Of a stretch of 8,127 bases of DNA, positions 1 through 7,007 are shown piece by piece. Each line of letters starts with the position of its first letter. The stretch's first letter is position 1. Position numbers and translations under genes: made by a program. Source of the DNA: Lachnospiraceae bacterium. Its GTDB lineage: Bacteria > Bacillota > Clostridia > Lachnospirales > Lachnospiraceae. The stretch is from positions 1-8,127 of the forward strand of contig JAFUUM010000067.1 of NCBI GenBank assembly GCA_017477805.1. The letters run 5' to 3'. The notes under the pieces were generated by a model. The model made no database searches, was not told where the DNA came from, and saw nothing but the letters and a program-made list of their open reading frames with translations.

Positions 1-1108
1 AGGTCTGCAAGGTCTTCTCCGTATTTTCCTGAAGCATGGAGTACAGAGCATCCGTGGGTGCAGTCACCTCTTCCTCCGGAAGAATGGCAAGATAGGACCA
101 TCCGACGGTGGGCATGGGGGCAAAGGCAATATAGTACTGCCGGCCTTCCATGGGAATGCAGACAATATCCTGTTCCCCCTTTACCGCCCGCTTTGCCAGC
201 TCTGCAAGGTCGGGATCGGTGCTCTCTCTGATGTCCGTACCGTTTTTCAGACTGGTTCCTAGCTCTCCGATCTCCTCACCGGAAAACAGCACCTGACCGT
301 CCTGATTCACGATACAGAAAAAACCGGCCTCTCCGATCTGATGATCCGAAATGCCTTTTTGCATGGAGTCAAGGTACATTCCGGCTCCGGACACACCAAG
401 AAACTCCCCGGTTTCCGAATAAATGGGCGCAGCGCAGCTGATGCTTGGTTTTCCGGAATCCGCATCAAGAAAGACAGCGGTAAATACAGTTGTTCCCGCT
501 GTTTTTGCATCCTCATACCAGGGACGCTTCCTGGCATCAAAAAGGATATGTTCCCCTTCGGGCACGATATGGGCAGGGGTCACTTCTTCCACGGTCAAAA
601 ACAGTCCCGATTCCGTTGCAACATAATCGGAGGTGATGTCTTCATATTGCCGGTTCTGACTGAGGAGCTCGTTTTGCAGATTAGAAAGAAGAGAAAGTTC
701 TTCAAGGACCTCCGGGTCGCTTGCAACATCTTCATCCGCAAAAGCCACCATGGGGATCTTCTCTCCCAGCTGCTCACTTGTCGCGGGAGTCAGTTCCGCC
801 CTGCCGGCACGCTCCGGATGATCATACAAAAGCGCCGTGCTGGATGCCGCCATTTCCACCGCTTCCCGCAGTTTGGAAAAAGCCGCATCATTTAATTTCG
901 CCCGGTCCAAGCTCATCTCTGCAAGGAGCGCTTCCGTCTGGGTTGCCACGGCTTCTCCGCTCATGACCCTGGCTTCATATCCCGCTTTCTCACTGCTGGA
1001 GATCAGCCCGCGTTTCATGAACATCAGCAGGCAAAAGACCGCGATCCCAAGGATCATCAGGGAGGAAAACGTGGTCCATATCATGGTTTTCAGGATTTTT
1101 TCTCTCAT
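1..1108 (-). CDS. Membrane receptor with extracytoplasmic double Cache (dCache) sensor domain; 3' part beyond window
   Basis: The reading frame is open from the ATG at 1108 to the window edge (369 codons) with no stop, so the gene is partial. Residues 1-8 are basic and 10-30 form a hydrophobic helix, which fits an uncleaved membrane anchor. Residues about 31-348 look like an extracytoplasmic double Cache domain. The Cache_1 hallmark FDARKRPWY is at 190-198, a second PAS-like strand pattern (GFFCIVNQDGQVLF) at about 263-276, and a closing VGWSYLAILPEEEV segment at about 335-348. The end (YSMLQENTEKTLQT) looks like the helix leading to the second membrane segment. Such receptors bind small ligands outside the cell and drive a cytoplasmic chemotaxis (MCP), GGDEF, histidine-kinase or SpoIIE-phosphatase domain; which one is unknown here. 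The gene starts 19 bases after the acetyltransferase stop, with TAGGGGAG about 10 bases before the ATG, so it is probably the distal operon gene. Confidence 0.85.
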   Translation of the reverse strand, partial: MREKILKTMIWTTFSSLMILGIAVFCLLMFMKRGLISSSEKAGYEARVMSGEAVATQTEALLAEMSLDRAKLNDAAFSKLREAVEMAASSTALLYDHPERAGRAELTPATSEQLGEKIPMVAFADEDVASDPEVLEELSLLSNLQNELLSQNRQYEDITSDYVATESGLFLTVEEVTPAHIVPEGEHILFDARKRPWYEDAKTAGTTVFTAVFLDADSGKPSISCAAPIYSETGEFLGVSGAGMYLDSMQKGISDHQIGEAGFFCIVNQDGQVLFSGEEIGELGTSLKNGTDIRESTDPDLAELAKRAVKGEQDIVCIPMEGRQYYIAFAPMPTVGWSYLAILPEEEVTAPTDALYSMLQENTEKTLQT

Positions 1109-1127
1109 CAGTACAATGCTCCCCTAT

Positions 1128-1754
1128 TTATTCCGCAGCCGGAAACGTATCCTCATCCTTCAGATAGTCTTCCAGCTTCTTTTTCAGGATTTCCCTCTCC
1201 TCCTCGGTGATCACACGGATCACACGACAGGGATTTCCGGCCGCCACGGTATGGGCGGGAATATCACCTGTCACCACGGAACCGGAACCGATGACCACAT
1301 CGTCTCCGATGGTGACACCGGGATTGATCACGGTATCGCCGCCGATCCACACATCGTTGCCGATGTGCACCGGCTTGGCCTCCTCTAAGTCAAGCCGCCT
1401 CGCCTCCGCCAAAATGGGATGGCCCCCGGCGTAAATACTGACCCGGGGTCCGAGAAAACAGTGATCCCCGAAGATCACCTCATTGTCATCCAAGATGACC
1501 AGCCCCGTATTTGCATAAAAGTGTTTTCCGAAAGAGATCTTGTCTCCCCGGTCACAAAAAAAGGGCGGTGTCAGTTTTAAGTCCTCTTCACAGTGCTTAA
1601 AGAGTTTCATCAGGGGTTTTTGTTCTTCTCTCCCCTTCCAGAATTCCGACTCATTAAAGCGTTTCAGGGCCGCCTGGATCTCACTCCAGGACTGGCCCTC
1701 CACATGGTAAGGAGAATACCATTCTCCCGCTAACATTCTTTCCCGATCCGTCAT
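1128..1754 (-). CDS. Sugar O-acetyltransferase, maltose/galactoside acetyltransferase (LacA/Maa) type
   Basis: A 208-residue protein of normal length for the family. The N-terminal Maa-type helix region begins with the typical MTDRERMLAGEWY. A left-handed beta-helix of hexapeptide repeats runs from about 72 to 180, with phrases such as IGNDVWIGGDTVI (131-143) and VTIGDDVVIGSGSVVTGDIP (147-166). It ends in the signature AAGNPCRVIR (171-180), followed by a charged C-terminal helix. The likely catalytic histidine is H112 in AGGHPI, and the FYANTG stretch (79-84) matches the acceptor-site region of the LacA/NodL group. Members are trimeric cytoplasmic enzymes that move an acetyl group from acetyl-CoA to a sugar hydroxyl; the substrate cannot be read from the sequence. 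The ATG overlaps the antiporter stop codon by 4 bases (ATGA), implying translational coupling. A serine or streptogramin acetyltransferase is less likely, given the Maa N-terminus. Confidence 0.9.
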   Translation of the reverse strand: MTDRERMLAGEWYSPYHVEGQSWSEIQAALKRFNESEFWKGREEQKPLMKLFKHCEEDLKLTPPFFCDRGDKISFGKHFYANTGLVILDDNEVIFGDHCFLGPRVSIYAGGHPILAEARRLDLEEAKPVHIGNDVWIGGDTVINPGVTIGDDVVIGSGSVVTGDIPAHTVAAGNPCRVIRVITEEEREILKKKLEDYLKDEDTFPAAE

Positions 1755-3310
1755 ACAAGAGATCCTTCTTTCTTTCGGATAAAGAACACAACCGCTGCCA
1801 GCAAGAGAAGCATCACAGGCAGCGAAACAAGAGCCGTACCGTTTCCGGTGACGTACCCAAGAATACCGGCCAAAAGGTACCCAACCGCCGAAACCGCTGC
1901 CGTGGTAACGGCATAGGGGATCTGAGTCGCGGTATGATTGACATGGTTACACTGAGCCCCCGCTGAGGACATGATCGTTGTGTCGGATATGGGCGAACAG
2001 TGATCGCCGCACACAGCCCCTGCAAGGCAGGCGGAAATGGAGATCACCAGCATTTCGTATCTGTCCGAAAAAACAGCGCAGACAATGGGGATCATGATGG
2101 TAAAAGTCCCCCAGCTGGTACCGGTGGAAAATGCAAGAAATACGGAGATCAGGAAAATGATCATGGGCAGGAGCATCTGAAGCCCTGCGGCAAAGCCGCC
2201 CACCAGGTCGTGGATAAACACATCCGCACCAAGAAGGCCCGTCATGCCCGATAAGGTCCAGGCAAGGATCAGGATCAGCATGGGTGCGCACACATTCCGG
2301 AAGCCCTGGGGCAGACAGTCCATAAATTCCCGGAAAGTCAGTACCTTGCGCACCAGATAAAGAAGGAAGGTCAAAAGAAGCGTTACAGCACTTCCCATCA
2401 TCATGCCCATGGCGGAATTTGCATTGGCAAAGGAATCCCGCAGGGTTTCTCCTTCAAAGAAGCCGCCGGTATACATCATCCCCGTTAAGCAGCTCAGGAT
2501 CAGGATCACAATGGGAATGACCAGATTGGAAACTCTGGCATTTCCGGCATATTTCCCGTTTACCTGGTTTTCTTCATAGGGTGCTTCCCCTTCCGTAAAC
2601 AGATCTCCTTTGAGAGCATTTTCTTCATGCTTTCTCATGGGGCCAAAATCCGTCTTCGTCGTGATCAGCAAAAACATCATCGCGATGGTCCCCAATGCGT
2701 ACATGTTGTAAGGGATCGTTCGAAGAAACATTTCAAAGCCATTGATGTTCATGCTCTCGGGAACAGAATAGGAAACAGCCGCAGCCCAGCTGGAAATGGG
2801 AGCAATGATGCAGATGGGTGCCGCGGTGGAATCGATCAGGTACGCCAGTTTTGCCCGGCTGACGTTATGAGAATCGGTCACGGGACGCATCACCGAACCA
2901 ACGGACAGACAGTTAAAGCCGTCATCCACAAAGATCAGCAGCCCCATGATCACCGTGGCGATCTGCGCTCCCACACGGGTCTTGATGTGTTTTCCCGCCC
3001 AATTGCCAAATGCAGCTGCGGATCCGGACTTGTTCATGGCCGCAACAAGCGTCCACAAAAGTACCACGAAGATCAGAATGCACACATGGGACTCATCGGA
3101 AAGGCTCTTGACCAGTCCTCCGTTTTCATGAAAGAGCATGGTCTGAAATGCCATTCCGGGATTTCCGTTGGAATACAGGATTGCTCCCACGATCACACCG
3201 GCGATCAGCGCGGAATAGACTTCCTTAAACAAAAGTGCCAGAACGATGGCAACCACCGGTGGTAAAAGAGATAAGGCGGTACTGTAAAAAATCGATGTGT
3301 AAACTTCCAT
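1751..3310 (-). CDS. Na+/H+ antiporter, NhaC family
   Basis: A 519-residue polytopic membrane protein with roughly eleven or twelve hydrophobic segments and a hydrophilic cytoplasmic loop near 218-260. Conserved NhaC-family motifs are present: FVDDGFN (127-133), STAAP (161-165), FSTGTSWGTF (394-403), and the dense CGDHCSPISDTTIMSS (434-449) followed by CNHVNHTATQIPYA (454-467). Buried acidic residues such as D129/D130, D436 and D443 are candidates for ion binding. The family exchanges cytoplasmic Na+ for external H+ or, in some members, couples ion flux to organic substrates such as malate/lactate; the exact substrate is not determinable. Full-length and intact. The ATG is preceded by GGGAG at 9 bases. 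It lies 21 bases after the AAA+ gene and overlaps the acetyltransferase start by 4 bases, so these genes are very probably co-transcribed. Confidence 0.93.
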   Translation of the reverse strand: MEVYTSIFYSTALSLLPPVVAIVLALLFKEVYSALIAGVIVGAILYSNGNPGMAFQTMLFHENGGLVKSLSDESHVCILIFVVLLWTLVAAMNKSGSAAAFGNWAGKHIKTRVGAQIATVIMGLLIFVDDGFNCLSVGSVMRPVTDSHNVSRAKLAYLIDSTAAPICIIAPISSWAAAVSYSVPESMNINGFEMFLRTIPYNMYALGTIAMMFLLITTKTDFGPMRKHEENALKGDLFTEGEAPYEENQVNGKYAGNARVSNLVIPIVILILSCLTGMMYTGGFFEGETLRDSFANANSAMGMMMGSAVTLLLTFLLYLVRKVLTFREFMDCLPQGFRNVCAPMLILILAWTLSGMTGLLGADVFIHDLVGGFAAGLQMLLPMIIFLISVFLAFSTGTSWGTFTIMIPIVCAVFSDRYEMLVISISACLAGAVCGDHCSPISDTTIMSSAGAQCNHVNHTATQIPYAVTTAAVSAVGYLLAGILGYVTGNGTALVSLPVMLLLLAAVVFFIRKKEGSLV

Positions 3311-3331
3311 AACTGTTTTCTCCCTGTTGTT

Positions 3332-5749
3332 TTAAAATCCCTGTTCTTCCTCCCCGAAGATCAGGTCTGCATAAGGTTCGAAATCGGCCCTTGTTAAGAC
3401 GCCGCCGACCTTAACGTACTCGGACTGCACTGCCTGAAGATAATGCTTCATGTGGACCTTGCCGTCCCCGTACTCCGTATCCGCAACGGCAAGGAACGCC
3501 GCATTGAGGATACAGTTCTTGATGTTACCACCAACCAGCTCATACTTTTCCGCAAGGAAATGGATATCCACGTCCTCGTCCAAAGGTGTGTTCTTGGGAA
3601 TGGTGGTCCTCCACAGCATCTCTCTCGTGGGTACATCGGGTTTTCTGAACTCCACGATGTACTTCATACGTCTGAAGAATGCGGGGTCGATGTTGTGCTT
3701 GTAGTTTGTCGCAAGAACGGAAACACCGTCGTAACCTTCCACTTCCTGCAAAAGCAGCGCCGTCTTGTTGTTTGCGGATGCCTGGTTGGAGCCGCCGTCG
3801 TCGGCACGCTTTGCAAACAGGGTATCGCACTCATCGAAGAAAAGGACCACGTTACACTTCTTGGCCTCACGGAAGATCATGGAGATGGATTTTTCGGTTT
3901 CACCCACGTACTTATCGATAACCTTGGATAAGTCCACGCGGTAGAACTCCAGGTTCAGCTCATGGGCGATAACCTGGGCACACATGGATTTACCGGTACC
4001 GGGTGCACCAAAGAGCAGTACCGAAAGACCTCGGCCGTAAGGATATTTCTTGTTGTAATCCCAGCCCTCGTAGACGTTCTGACGATAGGTCATCTGGGCG
4101 ATGGCCCGCTCGATGGCCTCTCTCTGGTCCGGGCTCATAACGATATCGGAGAAACCGAAGTTTGCTTTGATCTTGGTTGCCTTCTGGGTCAGTTCCGAAG
4201 ACATCTGACCGTAGCATCCCTTAAAGAGCTTATCTCTGGAGATGAGGATCTCCTTATCCATTGTCGCAAGGTTTCTTGCGGACCGGAGGGCGCCCTTGAT
4301 CTTACCGCAGGTAAAGAGGAATTTCGTGGCCATTTCCTTCATGTCCACGTTTTCTTCCAGCTTGTAATCTTTCGCAAAGAACTCCCAGCACTTGATACGC
4401 TCTAAGTTTGTCGGCGTCGGGATCTCCAGTTCCGTAAAGTCATCCTTTGTGATCTCACGCATGGCCAGCTGTAATTTGGAGATACAGAATACCAGGATGC
4501 CTTTTGCATTTAACTTGGAAAATGCAAGATCCATGTAGCCGTAGAATTTTTCCTTTTCATCCTCCCGGAATTCCAGCTCGTCGAGAACGCAGCAGGCATT
4601 GGTGAGGATACATTCTCTGGTGATGGCCCAAAGAGCCTTTTCCACGAAGGAGAAGTCATAGATAAAGAGCTTCTTGCAGTTCATGGAGATGGCCCGCATG
4701 TTCCGCTCACGGCAGAAGTTCTTGATAAAGAATTTCCGTCCGGAACCTTCGTCACCGTAGTAAGAGAAGATCCGGCAGCCCTCTTCGAAGGCGATCTTGG
4801 TGGACTCCAGCTGACCTTCGTTTGCCAGGATGGGATCCAGTTCTTCGTCTCCCGTCAGCATCTTGATGAAGCGGTCGTAATTCTCGTCCAGCTTCATGGG
4901 ATCCTTACCGAAGAGGAAATCGATGATCCGCTTATCCGGAGATACCGGTGTGGAGAAAGGCATGGAAGGGATCACCCGAAGATCCAGCACGGGAAGGAGC
5001 TGCTCTAAGCAGACGGACATGTCGCCGTAAGCTCCGGTGATGGAATACTTTTCGCCATAGTACAGACGGCCCGCAGACTCAATCGTCGGCGATGCCAGGT
5101 TGCCGTTTTCGTTGATGATCTGGAAGATGCCGGCATAATCCGTCTGGGTGGATGACAGGATACCGCAGGCAAAACAAAAGATGGTGAAGGGATCAAAGGA
5201 CATCTTCACGCACAGGTCATAGAAGGGCATGTTCACGCCTGCTTCCGCTGCCGCTTTCGCACGCTCCTGGATCTTCAGGATCCGCTCCGTAGGCGTTGCG
5301 GAAAGATCCGCATCCGCAAGAGCTGCCGCTGCAGCCTCCTCGGTGGCGGGCTCATCCTCTGCGCTGTCATCACCGCTGTCATCGGAACCGAAGGCTCCAA
5401 GGAGCTCCGCAAGATCCGCATCCAGATCCATCTCATCATCGGATCCTTCATCATCCGTCCCGGATTCTGCCACCGCTGCAGCTTCTTCCTCCGCCCCCCG
5501 GGTGCTCTGACGATCCCGCTCAAACCGGATCACATGATCCAGAGCCGCATCCGCTGCGATCTCCAGATCCGGATACAGAACGTTTTTAAAGCCGCCCTGA
5601 CCGTTGGAGAAAGTCACCTTCATCTGCTCTAAGTACGCATACAGACTGCGGTTTACACAGTCGAAGATGTGCTTCATGTACTCGTCGTAACTTTCGAACA
5701 TCTCCGATCCTTCGATATATTCTTTTTCCGTCGTGTTTTTCTTCGGCAC
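3332..5749 (-). CDS. Two-module AAA+ ATPase, contractile-injection-system (Afp15/PVC15) type, with acidic linker
   Basis: 805 residues. The N-terminal region (1-82) is followed by a strongly acidic, Ala-rich low-complexity linker (about 86-148), then a helical region. A degenerate AAA-like module has a Walker A relic GDEGSGRK (332-339), where the invariant Lys is Arg338, and a Walker B-like VLDELEF (388-394). The second module (about 535-760) is canonical: Walker A GAPGTGKS (581-588), YVGETEKSI (614-622, pore-loop region), Walker B VVLFFDE (634-640), sensor-1 ATN (680-682), Arg fingers FFRR (691-694) and a sensor-2 region GGNIKN (740-745). The order of a dead then a live AAA, and phrases such as YRVDLSKVIDKYVGETEK, resemble Afp15/PVC15 ATPases of contractile injection systems; this is from memory, not a search. 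The GTG start at 5749 has AAGGGGG 9 bases upstream. An ATG at 5701 (789 residues) has AAGGA at 6 bases and may be the real start. It probably acts as a cytoplasmic hexameric remodelling ATPase; substrate unknown. Confidence 0.88.
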   Translation of the reverse strand: MPKKNTTEKEYIEGSEMFESYDEYMKHIFDCVNRSLYAYLEQMKVTFSNGQGGFKNVLYPDLEIAADAALDHVIRFERDRQSTRGAEEEAAAVAESGTDDEGSDDEMDLDADLAELLGAFGSDDSGDDSAEDEPATEEAAAAALADADLSATPTERILKIQERAKAAAEAGVNMPFYDLCVKMSFDPFTIFCFACGILSSTQTDYAGIFQIINENGNLASPTIESAGRLYYGEKYSITGAYGDMSVCLEQLLPVLDLRVIPSMPFSTPVSPDKRIIDFLFGKDPMKLDENYDRFIKMLTGDEELDPILANEGQLESTKIAFEEGCRIFSYYGDEGSGRKFFIKNFCRERNMRAISMNCKKLFIYDFSFVEKALWAITRECILTNACCVLDELEFREDEKEKFYGYMDLAFSKLNAKGILVFCISKLQLAMREITKDDFTELEIPTPTNLERIKCWEFFAKDYKLEENVDMKEMATKFLFTCGKIKGALRSARNLATMDKEILISRDKLFKGCYGQMSSELTQKATKIKANFGFSDIVMSPDQREAIERAIAQMTYRQNVYEGWDYNKKYPYGRGLSVLLFGAPGTGKSMCAQVIAHELNLEFYRVDLSKVIDKYVGETEKSISMIFREAKKCNVVLFFDECDTLFAKRADDGGSNQASANNKTALLLQEVEGYDGVSVLATNYKHNIDPAFFRRMKYIVEFRKPDVPTREMLWRTTIPKNTPLDEDVDIHFLAEKYELVGGNIKNCILNAAFLAVADTEYGDGKVHMKHYLQAVQSEYVKVGGVLTRADFEPYADLIFGEEEQGF
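5708..5712 (-). promoter_or_regulatory. Alternative ribosome binding site for the AAA+ gene (start at 5701)
   Basis: On the minus strand AAGGA is followed after 6 bases by an in-frame ATG (5701-5699) that begins MFESYDEYMKH. This is better placed than the AAGGGGG (5765-5759) that serves the upstream GTG at 5749. The two sites leave the true N-terminus open; the difference is 16 residues. Confidence 0.45.
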
Positions 5750-5786
5750 CTTACGGTTCCCCCTTACCGATCTTTCTGTTTACACT

Positions 5787-6032
5787 CTATTCTTCCCTGT
5801 TCCCCACCCGGAACACCGCGGTCTTATCAAACACACTCTTTTCCGTGTTGATCCCGCTTGTCATCTCCGTGGAGAACACACCTTTTTCCTCATTGATGAA
5901 CTGATTGGCCTTTCGCGGCGCATACGCCATCCCCGTCTCATCCTCCTCGGGATCCAGCTGCCGCTCATACTCCCGCGCCTTTTGCCGGTTCACATCCTGC
6001 GTACCCTTTATCAAACGTTCTGTTAAAGCCAT
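5787..6032 (-). CDS. Small charged hypothetical protein (81 aa), first gene of the AAA+ operon
   Basis: I do not recognise this protein. The ATG at 6032 is chosen over the upstream in-frame ATG at 6071 because AAGGAG stands exactly 6 bases before it. The product begins MALTERLIKGTQ. It is hydrophilic, has no cysteine, no membrane segment and no signal peptide, and its N-terminal half is rich in charged residues (EYERQLDPEEDE, about 22-33). The second half (KGVFSTEMTSGINTEKSVFDK, about 49-69) has a beta-like S/T-rich pattern. The stop lies 37 bases before the AAA+ start, with no terminator between them, so it is probably co-transcribed and may be an adaptor or substrate of the ATPase; that role is inference only. 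Good spacing and RBS make it a real gene despite its size. Confidence 0.72.
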   Translation of the reverse strand: MALTERLIKGTQDVNRQKAREYERQLDPEEDETGMAYAPRKANQFINEEKGVFSTEMTSGINTEKSVFDKTAVFRVGNREE

Positions 6033-6038
6033 TTTAAT

Positions 6039-6044
6039 CTCCTT
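6039..6044 (-). promoter_or_regulatory. Ribosome binding site fixing the start of the 81-aa gene
   Basis: AAGGAG on the minus strand, with a 6-base spacer (ATTAAA) to the ATG at 6032. No comparable site precedes the longer in-frame start at 6071, so the shorter protein is preferred. Confidence 0.75.
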
Positions 6045-6098
6045 GCTTACGCCGCCGTTATGCTTTATCATAAAAAAGGTTGTACAATCTCTGTGTAT

Positions 6099-6104
6099 AA
6101 GGAG
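6099..6104 (+). promoter_or_regulatory. Ribosome binding site fixing the start of the HATPase membrane protein
   Basis: AAGGAG with a 6-base spacer (CGCACT) to the ATG at 6111. The frame is open upstream to an ATG at 6060, but that start lacks such a site and would add 17 residues encoded by the promoter-like region. Confidence 0.8.
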
Positions 6105-6110
6105 CGCACT

Positions 6111-7007
6111 ATGTTAAACGGGAAACAGTTAACCACCTTGTTCTGCTCGGGGATCTGCTACGCACTGACTCTGTATTCGTTTCTGCGAATGGATTCCTGG
6201 ATCTTTCTGATATGCTTTATCCTCCACAGCATCTTTCTGATGCTCTTTTCCATCTTCTGCTACACCTCACCGAAAGCTGAAGCGGGCGGCGAAACCGCGG
6301 AACTGACGGAACGCATCGTCAACATCAAGAGCGAATGGAAAGAAGAAAGCGAGCAGCTGAAGTCTCAGCTCTCCGAAAAGGACCAGCTCATCGAGGATCT
6401 GAAGAAATCCGAGGAAGCCTTAAAACAACAGACCGACGAACTGACCGAAAAGGTTCGTGAGCTGGATCTTGAACTGGCATCCAAGGAACAAAGCGTTCGA
6501 GAAGCTTTTTCCGAAAACTCATCTTCCATCCTGCCGGAGTTCCTGCCTGGGCCCTCTGCCAGCACCACGGTCAACATCATTGATGTGGCAAAGAGCGTTG
6601 CCGGAGAATTCTTCGACGATGCCGCCAAAGCGGGACTCACCATCTCCGTTTCCTCTTCGGATGAGACCCTCCTTGTGAAAGCGGATCAGAACATGCTCCG
6701 GATCCTGTTTAGGAACATCGTGGATAACTCCATCAAGTATATGAACCGTCACGGAAGCCTGATCATCACCATCTCCAATGTTGCGGACGAGATCTTCGTT
6801 GTCTGCAAAGATACGGGTGAAGGTCTTCCGGAAGATGAGACAAGGCACATCTTTGAACTCAATTACCAGGGCAGCAACCGCATCAGCGGCAACGGCCTTG
6901 GCTTATACCAGGCAAAAGCCATCGTAACTTACTACGGCGGTACCATTTACGCCAAGAGCACCACCGGCAAGGGAATGGGCATCTACATTCAGCTGCCCAC
7001 CACCTGA
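6111..7007 (+). CDS. Membrane-anchored sensor with HATPase_c domain and coiled coil, lacking a phosphoacceptor histidine
   Basis: 298 residues from the ATG with the AAGGAG site. Two hydrophobic helices (about 8-26 and 30-50) anchor the N-terminus with almost no external loop. A long, highly charged coiled coil follows (about 62-133). A linker leads to a GHKL ATPase domain (about 150-296) with all nucleotide boxes: N box FRNIVDN (200-206), G1 DTGEGLP (234-240), F box HIFEL (246-250) and G2 GNGLGL (260-265). The only histidines are H39 in the membrane and H214 and H246 in the ATPase domain. No H-box (HELRTPL-like) exists between coiled coil and ATPase, so classical autophosphorylation of a DHp histidine is not possible. 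It may be a kinase partner, a phosphatase-like ATPase, or a divergent DHp; the helix NIIDVAKSVAGEFF (155-168) sits where a DHp end would be. No response regulator gene is adjacent. The gene is divergent from the AAA+ operon and convergent with the ABC gene. Confidence 0.85.
   Translation: MLNGKQLTTLFCSGICYALTLYSFLRMDSWIFLICFILHSIFLMLFSIFCYTSPKAEAGGETAELTERIVNIKSEWKEESEQLKSQLSEKDQLIEDLKKSEEALKQQTDELTEKVRELDLELASKEQSVREAFSENSSSILPEFLPGPSASTTVNIIDVAKSVAGEFFDDAAKAGLTISVSSSDETLLVKADQNMLRILFRNIVDNSIKYMNRHGSLIITISNVADEIFVVCKDTGEGLPEDETRHIFELNYQGSNRISGNGLGLYQAKAIVTYYGGTIYAKSTTGKGMGIYIQLPTT

Larger units (their letters stand above)
6033..6110. promoter_or_regulatory. Divergent intergenic region with back-to-back promoter candidates
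   Basis: This 78-base gap separates the minus-strand operon from the plus-strand sensor gene and must hold, or be passed by, promoters for both. Plus strand: a TACAAT -10-like hexamer at 6083-6088 would start transcription near 6095, just before the AAGGAG at 6099. Minus strand: a TATGAT -10-like hexamer (6072-6067) would give a leader of about 28 bases. Neither has a convincing TTGACA at the right distance, so an activator or alternative sigma factor is possible. The perfect 8-base palindrome TTGTACAA at 6080-6087 overlaps the plus-strand -10 candidate and could be an operator half. Confidence 0.4.

Noticed and set aside
332..339. Considered as a second functional nucleotide site of the AAA+ protein (residue numbering)
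   Set aside because: GDEGSGRK lacks the Walker A lysine at its usual place and no canonical sensor residues follow; treated as a degenerate module.
341..895. Plus-strand open frame of 184 codons
   Set aside because: It lies antisense to the Cache receptor, which shows clear family motifs; no RBS and no recognisable domain. A coding shadow.
837..1388. Plus-strand open frame of 183 codons spanning the receptor/acetyltransferase junction
   Set aside because: Crosses two well-supported minus-strand genes, has histidine-rich, low-sense composition and no ribosome binding site.
2627..3265. Plus-strand open frame of 212 codons
   Set aside because: Antisense to the antiporter; His/Gln/Arg-rich translation typical of the reverse complement of membrane-protein codons; no family resemblance.
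3443..3931. Plus-strand open frame of 162 codons
   Set aside because: Antisense to the intact AAA2 module; no RBS or motif.
6033..6071. Longer start (6071) for the 81-residue protein
   Set aside because: The extension encodes the RBS of the better start and has no upstream site of its own.
6060..6110. Upstream ATG extension of the HATPase membrane protein
   Set aside because: No Shine-Dalgarno, and it would translate the promoter-like region; the ATG at 6111 has AAGGAG at ideal spacing.
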